64,000 nucleotides of DNA, from the NCBI GenBank assembly GCA_003260075.1, contig QLIY01000388.1, positions 18,367 to 82,366 on the forward strand, given 5' to 3'. Positions 39,623-54,600 of the stretch are shown here, in pieces. The DNA comes from Phallusia mammillata (lineage: Eukaryota > Chordata > Ascidiacea > Phlebobranchia > Ascidiidae). Numbering within the stretch: position 1 is the first letter of the stretch; the number at the start of each line of letters is the position of its first letter. The translations under genes were made by a program, and so were the position numbers. Under the pieces are notes generated by a model. That model worked only from the letters and a program-made list of their open reading frames with translations. It was not told where the DNA came from and ran no database searches.

Positions 39623-42600
39623 ATGGGAAATGACAGCAGTAAGGAAGTTGAAGGTAAGTGCGACACACGCGCTGTGCTTGTGTATGTTCCTTATTTGCAA
39701 TTATGCCTTTAGCGGTTTAAACGTCGCTGGTTACAATAACATAAAACCCGCCAGCTCAGAATATGATGCATCTGTTGAATGACTTACGTGTAGCACTAAC
39801 GATACGCGTGGCTTGCAAATGCACGGTGTTTGCGGTCTAAGTCCGTTACGTCTTTGGCAACCACACGCTTCGTGGAAAAATGTCTGACTTTCCTATTTTC
39901 TCTACTTTTACTAACACAAGATACATTAACTTAAAATTGTTCCTATTGGTTTATTTTGTCAGACATTACAACCAATTAAAGGGTTCCTAAAGAGCTGCTA
40001 GCAATATAGTTTGTCTCTACGTGTTATTGACATACAAATCATTGTGTAACTGACATAGCTGATGACAACATATATATCCCCTTGAGAAGATATTGACCTC
40101 ATTGAATCGAAGCGTCATCTGTTGTGGCATATCAAATATATTTAGTTTGTCGCGCCAGGTTGCAACTACTTGCATTATTGTTGTGTGAGGGACACTGCTA
40201 CTGTGAGGTGGTGTATAGCAAAACCTGGGTTAAAGTGTATTGTTGCAGTAAAATAGTTAGCTTGTGATTAAAAAATGGGAAAAAGGTGGTACTTTATCGG
40301 TAAGTAGAAATGTTACTAGAGAATACATTTTTAATAGAATTGGTAAACAAGATTTTACTCCATAGAAATTTAGGGCTCAGTGTCTAAAAACACAAGGTTA
40401 AATGGAAACTTAGACAGATGCATCATGACCTAAAGTCCATTTCCTATTTTTCGTCTTGCTAATTTCCTGCCTCAAACGTCATGTGTCGTTTACGTTGCTA
40501 GATGCAGTACTTTACTTCAAACAGTGCTTTGTTATTTTGTGATCATACATATGTGGCCGTTTTAACCAATCCACTTGGTCTTGTGAGGTGGTATATAGCA
40601 ACCGTTTTCAAAACCTTGGTTAAAGTATATTGTTGCAGTAAAATAGTTAGCTCGTGATTAAAAAAATGGGAAAAGGTGGTACTTTATCGGGAAGTAGAAA
40701 TTTTACAAGAGAATACATTCTTAATAGAATTGGTGAACAAGATTTTACTGCATAGAAATTGAGTGTTGAGTGTCAGCGGTTTGTTAGGGGGGGGGGAGGT
40801 GGTACTTTATCGGTAAGTAGAAATTTTACAAGAGAATACATTCTTAATAGAATTGGTGAATAAGATTTTACTGCATAGAAATTGAGTGTTGAGTGTCAGC
40901 GGTTTGTTATTTTTTGATCATACATATGTGGGTGTTTTAACCAATCCATTTGGTCTTACAGACTCGACCAATTCAGAGGAGGTTGCCGAATTTCTCGACG
41001 AAAATCCGCGATTTCTCGCCGAATACATTGAACGAAACCCTCATCTTCTCGACAACTACGTCTTTGCTAACGTGGATGAGGCAACGGTGAAGGGATGGCT
41101 CGATAAAGTAAAAGCGCCTTCTCCAGGTAACGTAAAATCAAATATATTCCGTAAACCGCTGGCTTTTGTGTTTCATCTGACAGGGTAGTTTTCCTTGTAC
41201 AGTGGTTATGTTTGCGGCCAAAGCCCTTGGAGAATAGAATTGAGTTACAGTATATATATACTCAACATTAATATTTCTACGTGGTAACGTGCAAAACCCG
41301 AATCAAAAACGCGCTAGCATTTGTTCAGAGGGTTAATGAATAAACGACCACCACTGGCAAAGTTGGCACGTTTTATGTAAATTTTGATGCAAAACACGAA
41401 TATTTTTATGATGTGACTCATAAAATTTTATCATGGCATCAGCAAAACAAGATTTCGCCCTCCTCATGAAGGTTTGCCTATTAGCACTGATAAATTCCCC
41501 CTTTTCACGGTCCGGTGTGCTGCTGACATTTTCTTCGTGAAGGATTTTAATTATTTTCCCTCTAACGCCGCTTCCGACGTATTACGCACCGCGAGTTTTT
41601 GGTGCTCTAGAAACCGACTTCTAGAAATTAATAAATTACCAAAGGAAAATGTTAAACTTATCAAGTACCGCTTTTTTCACCGCGAAAACATCTCCCGGTT
41701 GTGAAATTTAGCCAACTGGTCTGTTTGTGTCCAAAACGAACCTAGGAATAAATTAAAATCAGGTTAATGTTTATTACGGGCGTTTACAACACGTATGTAA
41801 CCTGCAAAACGTATAATATAATCAACATCTGCCATATTTTATTTTCTACTTTTATAAAGTCTTCAATCCTTTTAAGGCCTGAGTTAAAAACAAGTTGTCG
41901 CCACTCGCCAGGCTTTGATTATAATAGGAAGTATTGTTGAAAACTGCTTATGCGTCAAGTGTTGTTGTTTTTGGTTGAGGCCAAAATATTTTTTATTATA
42001 CTTGATCCCGCCTGTGGTAAAATCCCGCACTTCTATTGTCATCCATTATCAACTCGTGCCTTCCAAAAACAACCCCCAAAAAACGTTTCTTATACAACGA
42101 ATGACGCGATGCATGCGTTACTTAGATACAGAATGCACAAGAAACCGACTTCCCGTTATAGTCAGCAGGTTTCGAAGTAACAGCCCATTGACTAATCCTT
42201 CCGCCGCACTGTCTATACATCCCTATTATTGTTTACAGCGGCCATCTTGCAGCCTCTGAAGATTGATTACCAAAAACCAAAGAATACTGCAGCTCATAGG
42301 ACGGACAAATACATCCACAACAGCTTGGTGGTGCGAAGGGCTGAGCGATTCATCATTGATATTTACTTCAAAAACCGGGCGTACCTCCCAGCCAAGGACA
42401 CTGTTGCATTGGAGTTTTCTATCGGTAAGTGGCGCTGTTACAGGTCTTCGTTAGTGTTGTTTGTGATGACTCAAAGTTATGTCTACGTTATGGTGGTAAT
42501 TGTTAAACAAACAACAACATTGTAATATATGTTAAAGAGATATGTAGTTGACCGGTTCGTTCTTTAAATTTTGCATTGGTCGCTTTGCTACGTGTATGCT

Positions 42601-45600
42601 AATGTCATACAATGCATTAAATTCAACGTCCAATGTACAAACGCGTGTTAACGGTTATGTATTTTGTTAATGGTTGGTTGCCTAAATCATACAAACCTTT
42701 CTAACATAAACACAACTGAGGCAATTTACGATGACTGGTTGAGTTGTCCATCGGCTTTTGTTTATTTTGCACAAACATCGTTAATCATACACGTCAAACA
42801 TTATATTAAAACTCTGCGTGGGTTGGGCGTGGTCAGTTTGTTAAAACAAAGGATTCGCTACTCAACAAAATTTATTTTTTCAAGTTTTAATGACCTATAG
42901 CACACATACGGAAGGTATGTTGGTATGAGGAAGTCGAATATTGTTTACCAAACCAACGCAGCACTTCGTTTGAGTGGTTTTGTTGCACGATAATAAAAAC
43001 GCGCCGTTTTTAATGAAAACTTTAACAAATGTTTGGTATGTATTCTCAAACATAGGTTCTAATGACACGGATTTAAAAAGTTCCTTTGGTCGAAACCCAA
43101 TTGCCATAGAATTCGCATGAAACGTGTTTATTCACTGCTAATGGCAATAGTTGGTCAAAAACTAATTTTTACAAGTAAATTAGTGTTCTGTTGCAAGAAG
43201 CATTCTTTTATTCTATTCACAAGTTACAAAATGCAATAAAAAAAAGTTTTTAGTTTCTAACTTCACAGTTTTGTTTCGCTAATGCACACATAAATATATT
43301 TAGATTGGACCGCGAGTGCTCAAAAAAATTGCAAAGGCACCGTTAAGACAAAAACTAAAAAGTTTGAAAACCTCTGGTTTAAATAAACGCCTATTTTCTA
43401 TCAACCAAACTGGCATCTCAATACCGACTGTCTTTCGCAAAACTGTAAATTCTGTGTCAATTTGCAGGTACCAGCCCGAAGTACGCCAATGGAACTAAAA
43501 TCCGATGTCCAGTCAAGGAAACACTGCAAGGCAGCAAATGGGGCTGTATGTTGGCGGGCCAGGACGACGCAACGCAGAAGATCAGTGTAGATGTGAACAT
43601 TCCAGCTGATGCGATCATCGGCCGTTACAAGTTGACTGTTGAAGTCACCAGCGAACTTGAAACTGGAATGAAGACCGAACGCACAACTAAACCTGATATC
43701 ATCGTCATCTTTAACCCGTTCAGTCCAAGTATGGTTTTGAGATACAGGCCAATTTGGTTAATGGCATATCGGCTTATCGCATATTCTGTTTAATTGCATG
43801 GTCAAATACTTCGTTTGCTTTTAGGGTAACTCTAATATACAACGGGAAATTGCATACACAATAAACCAGATTCGCCTATATTTAGTAATCTATACCCATA
43901 TACAAAACAATATTAGCTGTAAGGTTATACAACCAGTTGGTAGATAAAGTTTTTTAGACTACTCTGAAGACATGTAAGCCAAGTTAACATGATTATGCAA
44001 ACAAGTAGAACACGTCTTGGCACCCTATACATACTTCGAACAAATACCATTAACTTTGACATTTGGACTCGCGCCTCCTGGGAATGTCTGACGCACCCCT
44101 TGTCAAAAACCACTGCATAGATGCTTTCTGCTTTAAAATATGCATTTAGATTTTTTTTTATTTACTACATTTAGAAATTTAAAATAATGTTGGTTAAGTG
44201 CATAGTTTTATCTTGTTTTGTATCGCCTCGTGAAGTTAACAAAATTTTGCAATGGTGCTTACTCAGCATATTGTTCTTAACGTTGTTATTTATTCGAATT
44301 TGTTTCTTTGCAGCTGACAACTGCTACATGGAGAATTCTGCTGACAGAGACGAGTACGTTCTCAACGACACTGGCAAAATCTACTTTGGTCAATGGTACA
44401 GGATTGGTGGAAAGGATTGGCTCTTTGGTCAATTTGAAGAGGGAATTCTTGACATCGCTCTCAAATTGCTGCGCAAGGACTCGCGAGCAATCAAGAACCC
44501 AGAGAAGAGTTTAAAGAAGCGTGCTTCCCCCGCTTACTGCAGCAGAGTTCTGTCAGCTATGGTAATTTGATCTCAAACTTGTGTTTTCACCAATAGTGTA
44601 AAACGATGTTGTTTAGTTTGGTTGACACGATTTACCCTGTGGAAATCATTGCTTAAATCTAAAATAAGTTGTTGCCAAGCTTTGATTATAGTAGGAAGTT
44701 AGATTGACAAGTGTTTATATGTAAGTGTTGTTGTTTTTGCTTGAGGCCTATTTTTTTGCTATTTTGCATAAAATTGATCCTGCCTGTGATAAAATCCTCC
44801 ACTTCTATTGTCATCCATTACCGACTCAAGTCTGCCAAAAACAGCAAAGAAAAACAGTGACACAAGGCACGAGTTCGTTTGATACAGAAAGCACTATAGA
44901 AACCGACTTCCCGTTGTAGTCAGCAGGTTTCAAAGTAACTACCCAATGACTAATTATTTTTCCTCAGTCATTTGCATTAATCTGCATCGCCCTTCTTTTT
45001 CTCACTTTGAAAAATGGGCAATTTATTAAGGTGAACTGCAATGACGACGACGGTATCATATGGGGCAATTGGAGTGGAGACTATGCTGATGGAAAGAGCC
45101 CGACAAGCTGGAGTGGAAGTGTGCAAATCATGAAGCAGTGGAATGAAACCAACGAAGCTGTAAAATATGGCCAATGCTGGGTGTTCTCTGGTGTTCTAAC
45201 CACAGGTTGGTTTTGCTGGATTGTGGTTTCCTTTAGCCCTGACTGGATCAAATAGCCGGATTCGCGGTTACACAATACAGCTTAACAGGCCAGATATAAA
45301 AACCAACAGCCTTTTACAGCTGCATTGTTATCATATCCGGCCAAATAAATTCGGTAAACTGAATCTTCGGTACGTGGCGCCATTCTATTAAAATACACAA
45401 AGCACGATATAAAGTCGAAACTCAACTCTCACCATCGAGCTTTGTTCCGAAAATTCTTGTGGTGCCAGTGGTTTTCCCTTTTTGCGTCATACCGAAGTTT
45501 CCCTCCAGGAAACCCATGGTATCGACAGTACAACCAACCATTTCCCATTCCTTTACAAAATTGAACATAAGTCTGCAACAGCATTTACCTGATTTTAAAG

Positions 45601-48600
45601 TAGTTGAATAATTATGGTCCATAAAACGACATAGTTTTGTAGCATCTAAAACGATATAAGATTTTGTATGACTGTTTGTAAGTCAGGATGCTAAAACCAT
45701 TTGGCCAACTGCTTGTGCGTTTTTTTTACGGGGTTTGAACCCAAGACGCTTTCGGGAACGAATCTCGATCAAGGTGTTACACAGACGTGTATGCATGGGT
45801 CAGGCGCGCCAGACCGTTTGGCCAAGTTCCTGCCCAAACCTTACTAAAATTTTTATTTATTTTTTCACGGGGTTCGAACCCAGGAACCTCCCGGGGACTA
45901 ATCTCGATCAGGTTTTTTATGTCTGTATATGGGTCAGGCGCGCCAGGCCATTGGGGGGGGGGCTAAAATTTGCTCGATATGTTTGCTATGTGATATTTGG
46001 CGCTCTCTAGCGGTTACAAATATGTAATAAGATTTTTATTTCTTTAGCTTTGAGAGCTCTCGGCATCCCGGCTCGTTCGATTACAAACTATCGTTCGGCT
46101 CATGACACCGAATACAACATGACTATTGACAAGTTCATTGGTGAAGACGGCGAGGAAACCAATTTTACTAGTGATTCGATTTGGAACTTCCACGTCTGGA
46201 ACGAGGGTTGGTTCCGCCGTCCCGACTTGCCTAAAGGTGAGCCATTGCCTACCAGACAACAAAGACCAGTGGTGCTACAGTAAACCTATGTTAATCCCGA
46301 CCCGTTAGGACCAAAAAACTTTGGATTAACCGATGTTTATTAGTTAAAGCCTTACCATGTTACAACTGAACTGTACCTTACGTTTTGTCCGATTTAGACG
46401 AAGATCCGGTTTAACCGAGGTTTACTGAACTAACATACGAACTAACACCAGACAATGTTGGCTAAATATCGATAGATGACATAAAGAGCTCGGTTATTCA
46501 AATTGCACAGGGATATGCATAGAAATTAAATTTAAAATTTACCTCAATCCAAATAGCCCTAATCGTCAGCGTTTGCACAGAATTTTTCCGTTGATTATTT
46601 GCTAATGCTCTTTACATCATCTATTGGTAGTTTGCAAACTTTGTCTGACCTGAGTTCTTATGTTAGTAAATTTTAAATGAAGGTCAGGCTATTAGACACC
46701 TCTTAGGACACTCGTTTTTCGGACATGATATATAAAAAAGATTACACTTGGAAAGATGTAATTATCAGCATTAAGGTTTGTTATAAAACTGCAGTTATAA
46801 AAACGTTGGACTTGGTGTAAAGGTTATGATGGTTGGCAAGCAGTCGATGCCACACCTCAAGAGGAAAGCAGTGGCATTATGCAGTGCGGACCTGCACCCG
46901 TGAAAGCTGTCCAAAAAGGCGAAATCTATATTGGCACAGATACCAACTTCCTATTCGGCGAGGTAAGAACACTGCACTTTTATCAACTTCCAGAGTACTT
47001 GTGTGTATATGGAATACACCATGCAGACGTTTTAACTATCGCTGTTGTTATCATCAGTCCTGCACTTAAAGTCCGTGTATAGTGTTCCTAAGAAGTTAAA
47101 GCAAGTTTTATTACATTTATTTTGTTTATCCTTTGCCCAGTTTGAAAAATGTTGCTACATGTTAAGTTGTAACCTGCTTGAAAAATTCAATGTAAATCTG
47201 TATTAGGTAAACGCTGACGTGGTATGGTGGTCGGTTGACGCCGGTGGTGAGGTCACAGGTATGCTGAAGCGCGACAAACGTGACGTGGGAAAACGAATCA
47301 GCACCAAGGCTGTCGGATCGGATGAGCGCGAGGATGTCACCAAGTATTACAAGTTTGAGGAAGGTGAGAAAATGCATGGATATGTCTGTTTCGTTTTTCC
47401 ACCTTTTCCACCTGTCATATTACCCGTGTTGAGTTCGATTTACCCTTCCCTGTATAGGACCAGAAAGGCAATATTAGGTTGATATTTTTATGTCAATTTT
47501 CAAGCACTGATGAAGCCACGTAGGTGAAATTAATATTTCTCTACATAAACCGATGTTTTGTGTTATTTGTTTTCCCAAGGATTTTTATCGTTTATTGGTT
47601 TTACTGTTTTATAATATACAAAGGAAAACAGTGATCGTCAGTTTAACCCTTGCTGTTAATGGTTTTGATGCATTACTGAAATTGTCGTTTAGGTTAATAT
47701 TATGTCTGGCAGAATTATTATAAAAACATGTACTGATGAAGTGACACTGAAGATAGGGCAATATACGTTTTTTTAAACAAACAACAAAGTCAAAAAGCGT
47801 GGTTTTGATTGTTTTGCACTGATATATGTAGATACTCCTGAGGAGCGCACAGCTTTTGAACGCGCATATGCACATGGACGCAAAGCTGATTATCACGACA
47901 AGTTCGTGATCAAGGAAGAAGGGGCGATGCAGATTGACATCACTACAGGAGGTGACACCATGAACGGAAAACCAATCAGCGTCAAAATTGTGGTATGCTA
48001 CAAGTTTTAACCAGTTATTATAATGCACTGAATATTTTGTTTTGTCTAAAAAAGTCGCACCCCTTGCATAATCTTTGAAGCTAGTGCTACGGGTTTTAGG
48101 GGTTTTAAGGATCCCTACACACTTGAGTTCACAAAGCTGCGTGGGTTCGTAAGGTGGTTTCATGGGATTCGTGAAGGCAAAAAACAAGTTTTTTTTAAAA
48201 AAATTGTGAAGTACGACTCTGTGAATGCAAACTCTCTATCGTTCGGGGGGGGGGACAAGTTTAAAAAAAAAAAAATTGTGAAGTACGACTCTGTGAATGC
48301 AAACTCTCTATCGTTCGGGGGGGGGGGCCAGTGGTTTTTCCTTCTTGCGTCATTTGTTTAGGGTTTCAAAAATGCCCACCGATACCACAGTTTCGCTACT
48401 GGAAGAGAATGGGTGTTTTGTTTTCCCCCTTTTCCACCTTATCTGTAATGTCACTCGCGAAAGAGCGCAGTTATTTAAAATAACAGTGAGACTGGGGGGG
48501 GGGGGCCTTCAGGTAAATTTTACCCGGGGTTTTAATTTTTTCAATGCCGTTACCACAAAACCACTGTTTTAAAGAAAATAATTTTATAACAGGCAACAAA

Positions 48601-51600
48601 GCTAAACCCTGAGATTTACATATCAAGAACAGTGTAATAGTAGTACTATAGTAAAAAAGGGGGGGGGGCTTTTTCCGTTTTTTTTATGCCATGCTTTTTA
48701 TTTAAAAATCGGTTGGTTAAAAGCTTCCGGTAAATTTTGCCCGGGGCTTTCATTTTTTTAAATGCCGTTACCACAAAACCACTGTTTTAATGAAAAGAAT
48801 TTTATATCAGGCAACAAAGCGAGATTGAGAGATTTACATATCAAGAACAGTGTAATAGTAGTACTATAGTAAAAAAATGATTATTTTACAGGTTAACAAC
48901 ACAACCAAGGAAAACCGCGACGTGATTGTGACGACAGTTATGCACACTCTCCTGAACAACGAAAATCGATGCGCCTTCATCAAACGTGACAAGAGGGAAG
49001 TTGCAATTGCTGCTGGACAAGGTAACGACACCAAGTGGTTAAAATTCTTGCCATACCACTACCTATGCCAAATTTCACCACAGTAAAACTTCACTGTTAC
49101 AAAAATCTTTTAGCAGTGGTATCAACTTTGAATTTCCTTATCTAACAATTAAAAACATTTCATTCATTCCTAATATACTACCTCGTAAATACTAAACCAC
49201 ACGAAGAACATTTAAAATTGAGTCTTTACAGGTCATCTTATTCCAGACCTTAAGTGTCTATTTACAAACCACATGTAAACATTCAAGTACATTTCTTCTC
49301 TCAAGTTTAAAATTCTTTATTTTTGAGGAATTCCTCCACGATTAGGATCCACTACCTTAAGTAAAACATCATACGTTTCTGCCTTCAATCTTGGACATTG
49401 GTCAGTCAGTTTTTTGTTGAATTCCGTTCATACCATTTGTATTCTGAACAGCTAATGAACAAGACATCGTGTGGGGGGGGGGATTCTTGGACATTGGTCA
49501 GTCAGTTTTTTGTTGAATTTCGTTCATACCATTTGTATTCTGAACAGCTAATGAACAAGACATCGTGTTGGCATTCGGAGAATACGGACATCGTCTCGTT
49601 GATGAAAACGTCATCCGCGTCACCACAACAGCGCGTGTGAAACAAACCAACAACTTATACGTGGACACTTTCGACTTGCAAGTAGATAGCCCACCAGGAG
49701 TTCTTACGATTGAGGTAAGTTATTGTACAATGATGTAGTAAGCTAGTTTGTTGGCACTAACCATTACTGTTTTGTGTTGGTTAAATGCTAAGCTATCCTA
49801 ACGTTACGCATCAAATGCATATAGCTAACCATAAATTGTTTATGGTTTAATTTTTCTACAAATTCTTGATTTTGGTGCATAGCTTAAATGGACTTAAGCT
49901 TGGGATGATACATGCTCGTCACCAATAAATTTTCATGGTGACCTAAAACATACAGTAAGTCTTGGTTAAACCGGATTCGGTTAATGCGACTCTTCGCCAA
50001 ATTTGGACAAAATTGTAGGTACAAATGAGTTGTAATGTGGCAAGACTTTACCTAACCAACATCGGTTAATCCGGATCTTCGGCTATAGTCCGGACAAATG
50101 TTTTGGTCCAAAAGGTTCCAGATTAACCGAGGTTTACTATACCTTGAAATAAACGTATAAAGTGAGACATATAAATGGCCACAGTGACCTTCTGCACATT
50201 TAAAACATGTGGATAATAATGTAGTAAATGGACTTTAATGATAAATGTACTTGTTGTTGTTCAGTGCGCCGATACTTTCCTACGAAGAGAATACAGCGAA
50301 ATATCTTTCACCATCACCAACCCCCTTCCGATTACGCTTACGGACGGAGTGTTCACCATTGTTGGATCCGGAGTAACAAATGGAAAAACTGTCAAGGCAA
50401 AGTAGGTTTAACAGAATGCGATAAAAATGCTCCATGTTTCATTTGCAGCCTTGTTTAAATATCTATAGTACACTTTCCTATTCAAAGCGTTATGCCGAAA
50501 ACAAAAAGGATTTTTATAAGACAAAGGCTTGGAAAAATCGCTGGTCTGCATGAACGTTTTGGGGTGATCCCAGTCACGCATATATGAATCTTAATTAGTG
50601 AGGTGTTTGACAGTATGGTAAGAGGCTCTTATTACAGATGCCGTGTTCACATTCTGCAGTTTTATTGTAGTCTTTCGTTTATCGCAACATGGCGACATTC
50701 TATTGGCATGCAGAAAGCACGATATAAAGTCGAAACTCAACTCTTACCATTGAGCTTTGTTCCGAAAATTGCTGATGCGCCAGTGGTTTTTCCTTCTTGC
50801 GTCATTTGTTTAAGGTTCCAAAAATTCCCACCGATACCACACTTTTGCTACTGGAAGCGAATGGGATTAACAGTGTTTTGTTTTCCCCCTTTTCCACCTT
50901 ATCTGTTATGTCACTCGCGAAAGAGCGCAGTTATTTAAAATAACAGTGAGACTGGGATAAGGTTAGGGACTAAATTTATAATGAAGAACTGGGGATTTAA
51001 GTTGATTTTATTATTATTGTTATCACGAAACCTCAGACCAACCGTAATAGCCCCAACCCTCAGCATGGTTTACACAAACTACATTCAAAATATTTCCGTT
51101 GCGCATACTACAGGGAATTAGCAGACCTGTGATATGTGTTCCTGTGTTAGTAGCTATACCCAACTTTGTAAGGGTAGGGATACCACCGTCTTGGCGGTAG
51201 ATCCCAATTCTGCACTATTGTTGTAATGTACATAACAATTGTAAAAAAATAAGATACATTTTTGTGGTTTTTAGCGGTCCCATTGGGCCAGGTGAAAGAC
51301 AGGCAATATTAGGTTGATATTTTTATGTCAATTTTCAAGCACTGATGAAGCCACGTAGGTGAAATTAATATTTCTCTACATAAACCGATGTTTTGTGTTA
51401 TTTGTTTTCCCAAGGATTTTTATCGTTTATTGGTTTTACTGTTTTATAATATACAAAGGAAAACAGTGATCGTCAGTTTAACCCTTGCTGTTAATGGTTT
51501 TGATGCATTACTGAAATTGTCGTTTAGGTTAATATTATGTCTGGCAGAATTATTATAAAAACATGTACTGATGAAGTGACACTGAAGATAGGGCAATATA

Positions 51601-54600
51601 CGTTTTTTTAAACAAACAACAAAGTCAAAAAGCGTGGTTTTGATTGTTTTGCACTGATATATGTAGATACTCCTGAGGAGCGCACAGCTTTTGAACGCGC
51701 ATATGCACATGGACGCAAAGCTGATTATCACGACAAGTTCGTGATCAAGGAAGAAGGGGCGATGCAGATTGACATCACTACAGGAGGTGACACCATGAAC
51801 GGAAAACCAATCAGCGTCAAAATTGTGGTATGCTACAAGTTTTAACCAGTTATTATAATGCACTGAATATTTTGTTTTGTCTAAAAAAGTCGCACCCCTT
51901 GCATAATCTTTGAAGCTAGTGCTACGGGTTTTAGGGGTTTTAAGGATCCCTACACACTTGAGTTCACAAAGCTGCGTGGGTTCGTAAGGTGGTTTCATGG
52001 GATTCGTGAAGGCAAAAAACAAGTTTTTTTTAAAAAAATTGTGAAGTACGACTCTGTGAATGCAAACTCTCTATCGTTCCTTTTTCCGTTTTTTTTATGC
52101 CATGCTTTTTATTTAAAAATCGGTTGGTTAAAACCTTCAGGTAAATTTTACCCGGGGTTTTAATTTTTTCAATGCCGTTACCACAAAACCACTGTTTTAA
52201 AGAAAATAATTTTATAACAGGCAACAAAGCTAAACCCTGAGATTTACATATCAAGAACAGTGTAATAGTAGTACTATAGTAAAAAAATGATTATTTTACA
52301 GGTTAACAACACAACCAAGGAAAACCGCGACGTGATTGTGACGACAGTTATGCACACTCTCCTGAACAACGAAAATCGATGCGCCTTCATCAAACGTGAC
52401 AAGAGGGAAGTTGCAATTGCTGCTGGACAAGGTAACGACACCAAGTGGTTAAAATTCTTGCCATACCACTACCTATGCCAAATTTCACCACAGTAAAACT
52501 TCACTGTTACAAAAATCTTTTAGCAGTGGTATCAACTTTAAATTTCCTTGTCTAACAATTAAAAACATTTCATTCATTCCTAATATACTACCTCGTAAAT
52601 ACTAAACCACACGAAGAACATTTAAAATTGAGTCTTTACAGGTCATCTTATTCCAGACCTTAAGTGTCTATTTACAAACCACATGTAAACATTCAAGTAC
52701 ATTTCTTCTCTCAAGTTTAAAATTCTTTATTTTTGAGGAATTCCTCCACGATTAGGATCCACTACCTTAAGTAAAACATCATACGTTTCTGCCTTCAATC
52801 TTATTCTTGGACATTGGTCAGTCAGTTTTTTGTTGAATTTCGTTCATACCATTTGTATTCTGAACAGCTAATGAACAAGACATCGTGTTGGCATTCGGAG
52901 AATACGGACATCGTCTCGTTGATGAAAACGTCATCCGCGTCACCACAACAGCGCGTGTGAAACAAACCAACAACTTATACGTGGACACTTTCGACTTGCA
53001 AGTAGATAGCCCACCAGGAGTTCTTACGATTGAGGTAAGTTATTGTACAATGATGTAGTAAGCTAGTTTGTTGGCACTAACCATTACTGTTTTGTGTTGG
53101 TTAAATGCTAAGCTATCCTAACGTTACGCATCAAATGCATATAGCTAACCATAAATTGTTTATGGTTTAATTTTTCTACAAATTCTTGATTTTGGTGCAT
53201 AGCTTAAATGGACTTAAGCTTGGGATGATACATGCTCGTCACCAATAAATTTTCATGGTGACCTAAAACATACAGTAAGTCTTGGTTAAACCGGATTCGG
53301 TTAATGCGACTCTTCGCCAAATTTGGACAAAATTGTAGGTACAAATGAGTTGTAATGTGGCAAGACTTTACCTAACCAACATCGGTTAATCCGGATCTTC
53401 GGCTATAGTCCGGACAAATGTTTTGGTCCAAAAGGTTCCAGATTAACCGAGGTTTACTATACCTTGAAATAAACGTATAAAGTGAGACATATAAATGGCC
53501 ACAGTGACCTTCTGCACATTTAAAACATGTGGATAATAATGTAGTAAATGGACGTTAATGATAAATGTACTTGTTGTTGTTCAGTGCGCCGATACTTTCC
53601 TACGAAGAGAATACAGCGAAATATCTTTCACCATCACCAACCCCCTTCCGATTACGCTTACGGACGGAGTGTTCACCATTGTTGGATCCGGAGTAACAAA
53701 TGGAAAAACTGTCAAGGCAAAGTAGGTTTAACAGAATGCGATAAAAATGCTCCATGTTTCATTTGCAGCCTTGTTTAAATATCTATAGTACACTTTCCTA
53801 TTCAAAGCGTTATGCCGAAAACAAAAAGGATTTTTATAAGACAAAGGCTTGGAAAAATCGCTGGTCTGCATGAACGTTTTGGGGTGATCCCAGTCACGCA
53901 TATATGAATCTTAATTAGTGAGGTGTTTGACAGTATGGTAAGAGGCTCTTATTACAGATGCCGTGTTCACATTCTGCAGTTTTATTGTAGTCTTTCGTTT
54001 ATCGCAACATGGCGACATTCTATTGGCATGCAGAAAGCACGATATAAAGTCGAAACTCAACTCTTACCATTGAGCTTTGTTCCGAAAATTGCTGATGCGC
54101 CAGTGGTTTTTCCTTCTTGCGTCATTTGTTTAAGGTTCCAAAAATTCCCACCGATACCACACTTTTGCTACTGGAAGCGAATGGGATTAACAGTGTTTTG
54201 TTTTCCCCCTTTTCCACCTTATCTGTTATGTCACTCGCGAAAGAGCGCAGTTATTTAAAATAACAGTGAGACTGGGATAAGGTTAGGGACTAAATTTATA
54301 ATGAAGAACTGGGGATTTAAGTTGATTTTATTATTATTGTTATCACGAAACCTCAGACCAACCGTAATAGCCCCAACCCTCAGCATGGTTTACACAAACT
54401 ACATTCAAAATATTTCCGTTGCGCATACTACAGGGAATTAGCAGACCTGTGATATGTGTTCCTGTGTTAGTAGCTATACCCAACTTTGTAAGGGTAGGGA
54501 TACCACCGTCTTGGCGGTAGATTCGAATTTCGCTCCCAATTCTGCACTATTGTTGTAATGTACATAACAATTGTAAAAAAATAAGATACATTTTTGTGGT

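Larger units (their letters stand above)
47467..51297 (+). repeat. Tandem duplication unit 1 (exons 10-13 and part of 14 of transglutaminase B)
   Basis: Introns and exons are almost identical to unit 2 at 51302-54613. Unit 1 is longer, mainly because of an extra block of about 425 bases (48250-48890 region) built from re-used fragments joined by G runs, and a partial extra copy of the exon 12 start at 49398-49475. It ends inside exon 14 at GGTGAAA. Confidence 0.95.

Noticed and set aside
47609-48187. 192-codon minus-strand open frame, repeated identically at 51444-52022
   Set aside because: It is the antisense of transglutaminase B exon 10 and flanking intron. Its duplication comes from the tandem duplication, and it has no family match of its own.
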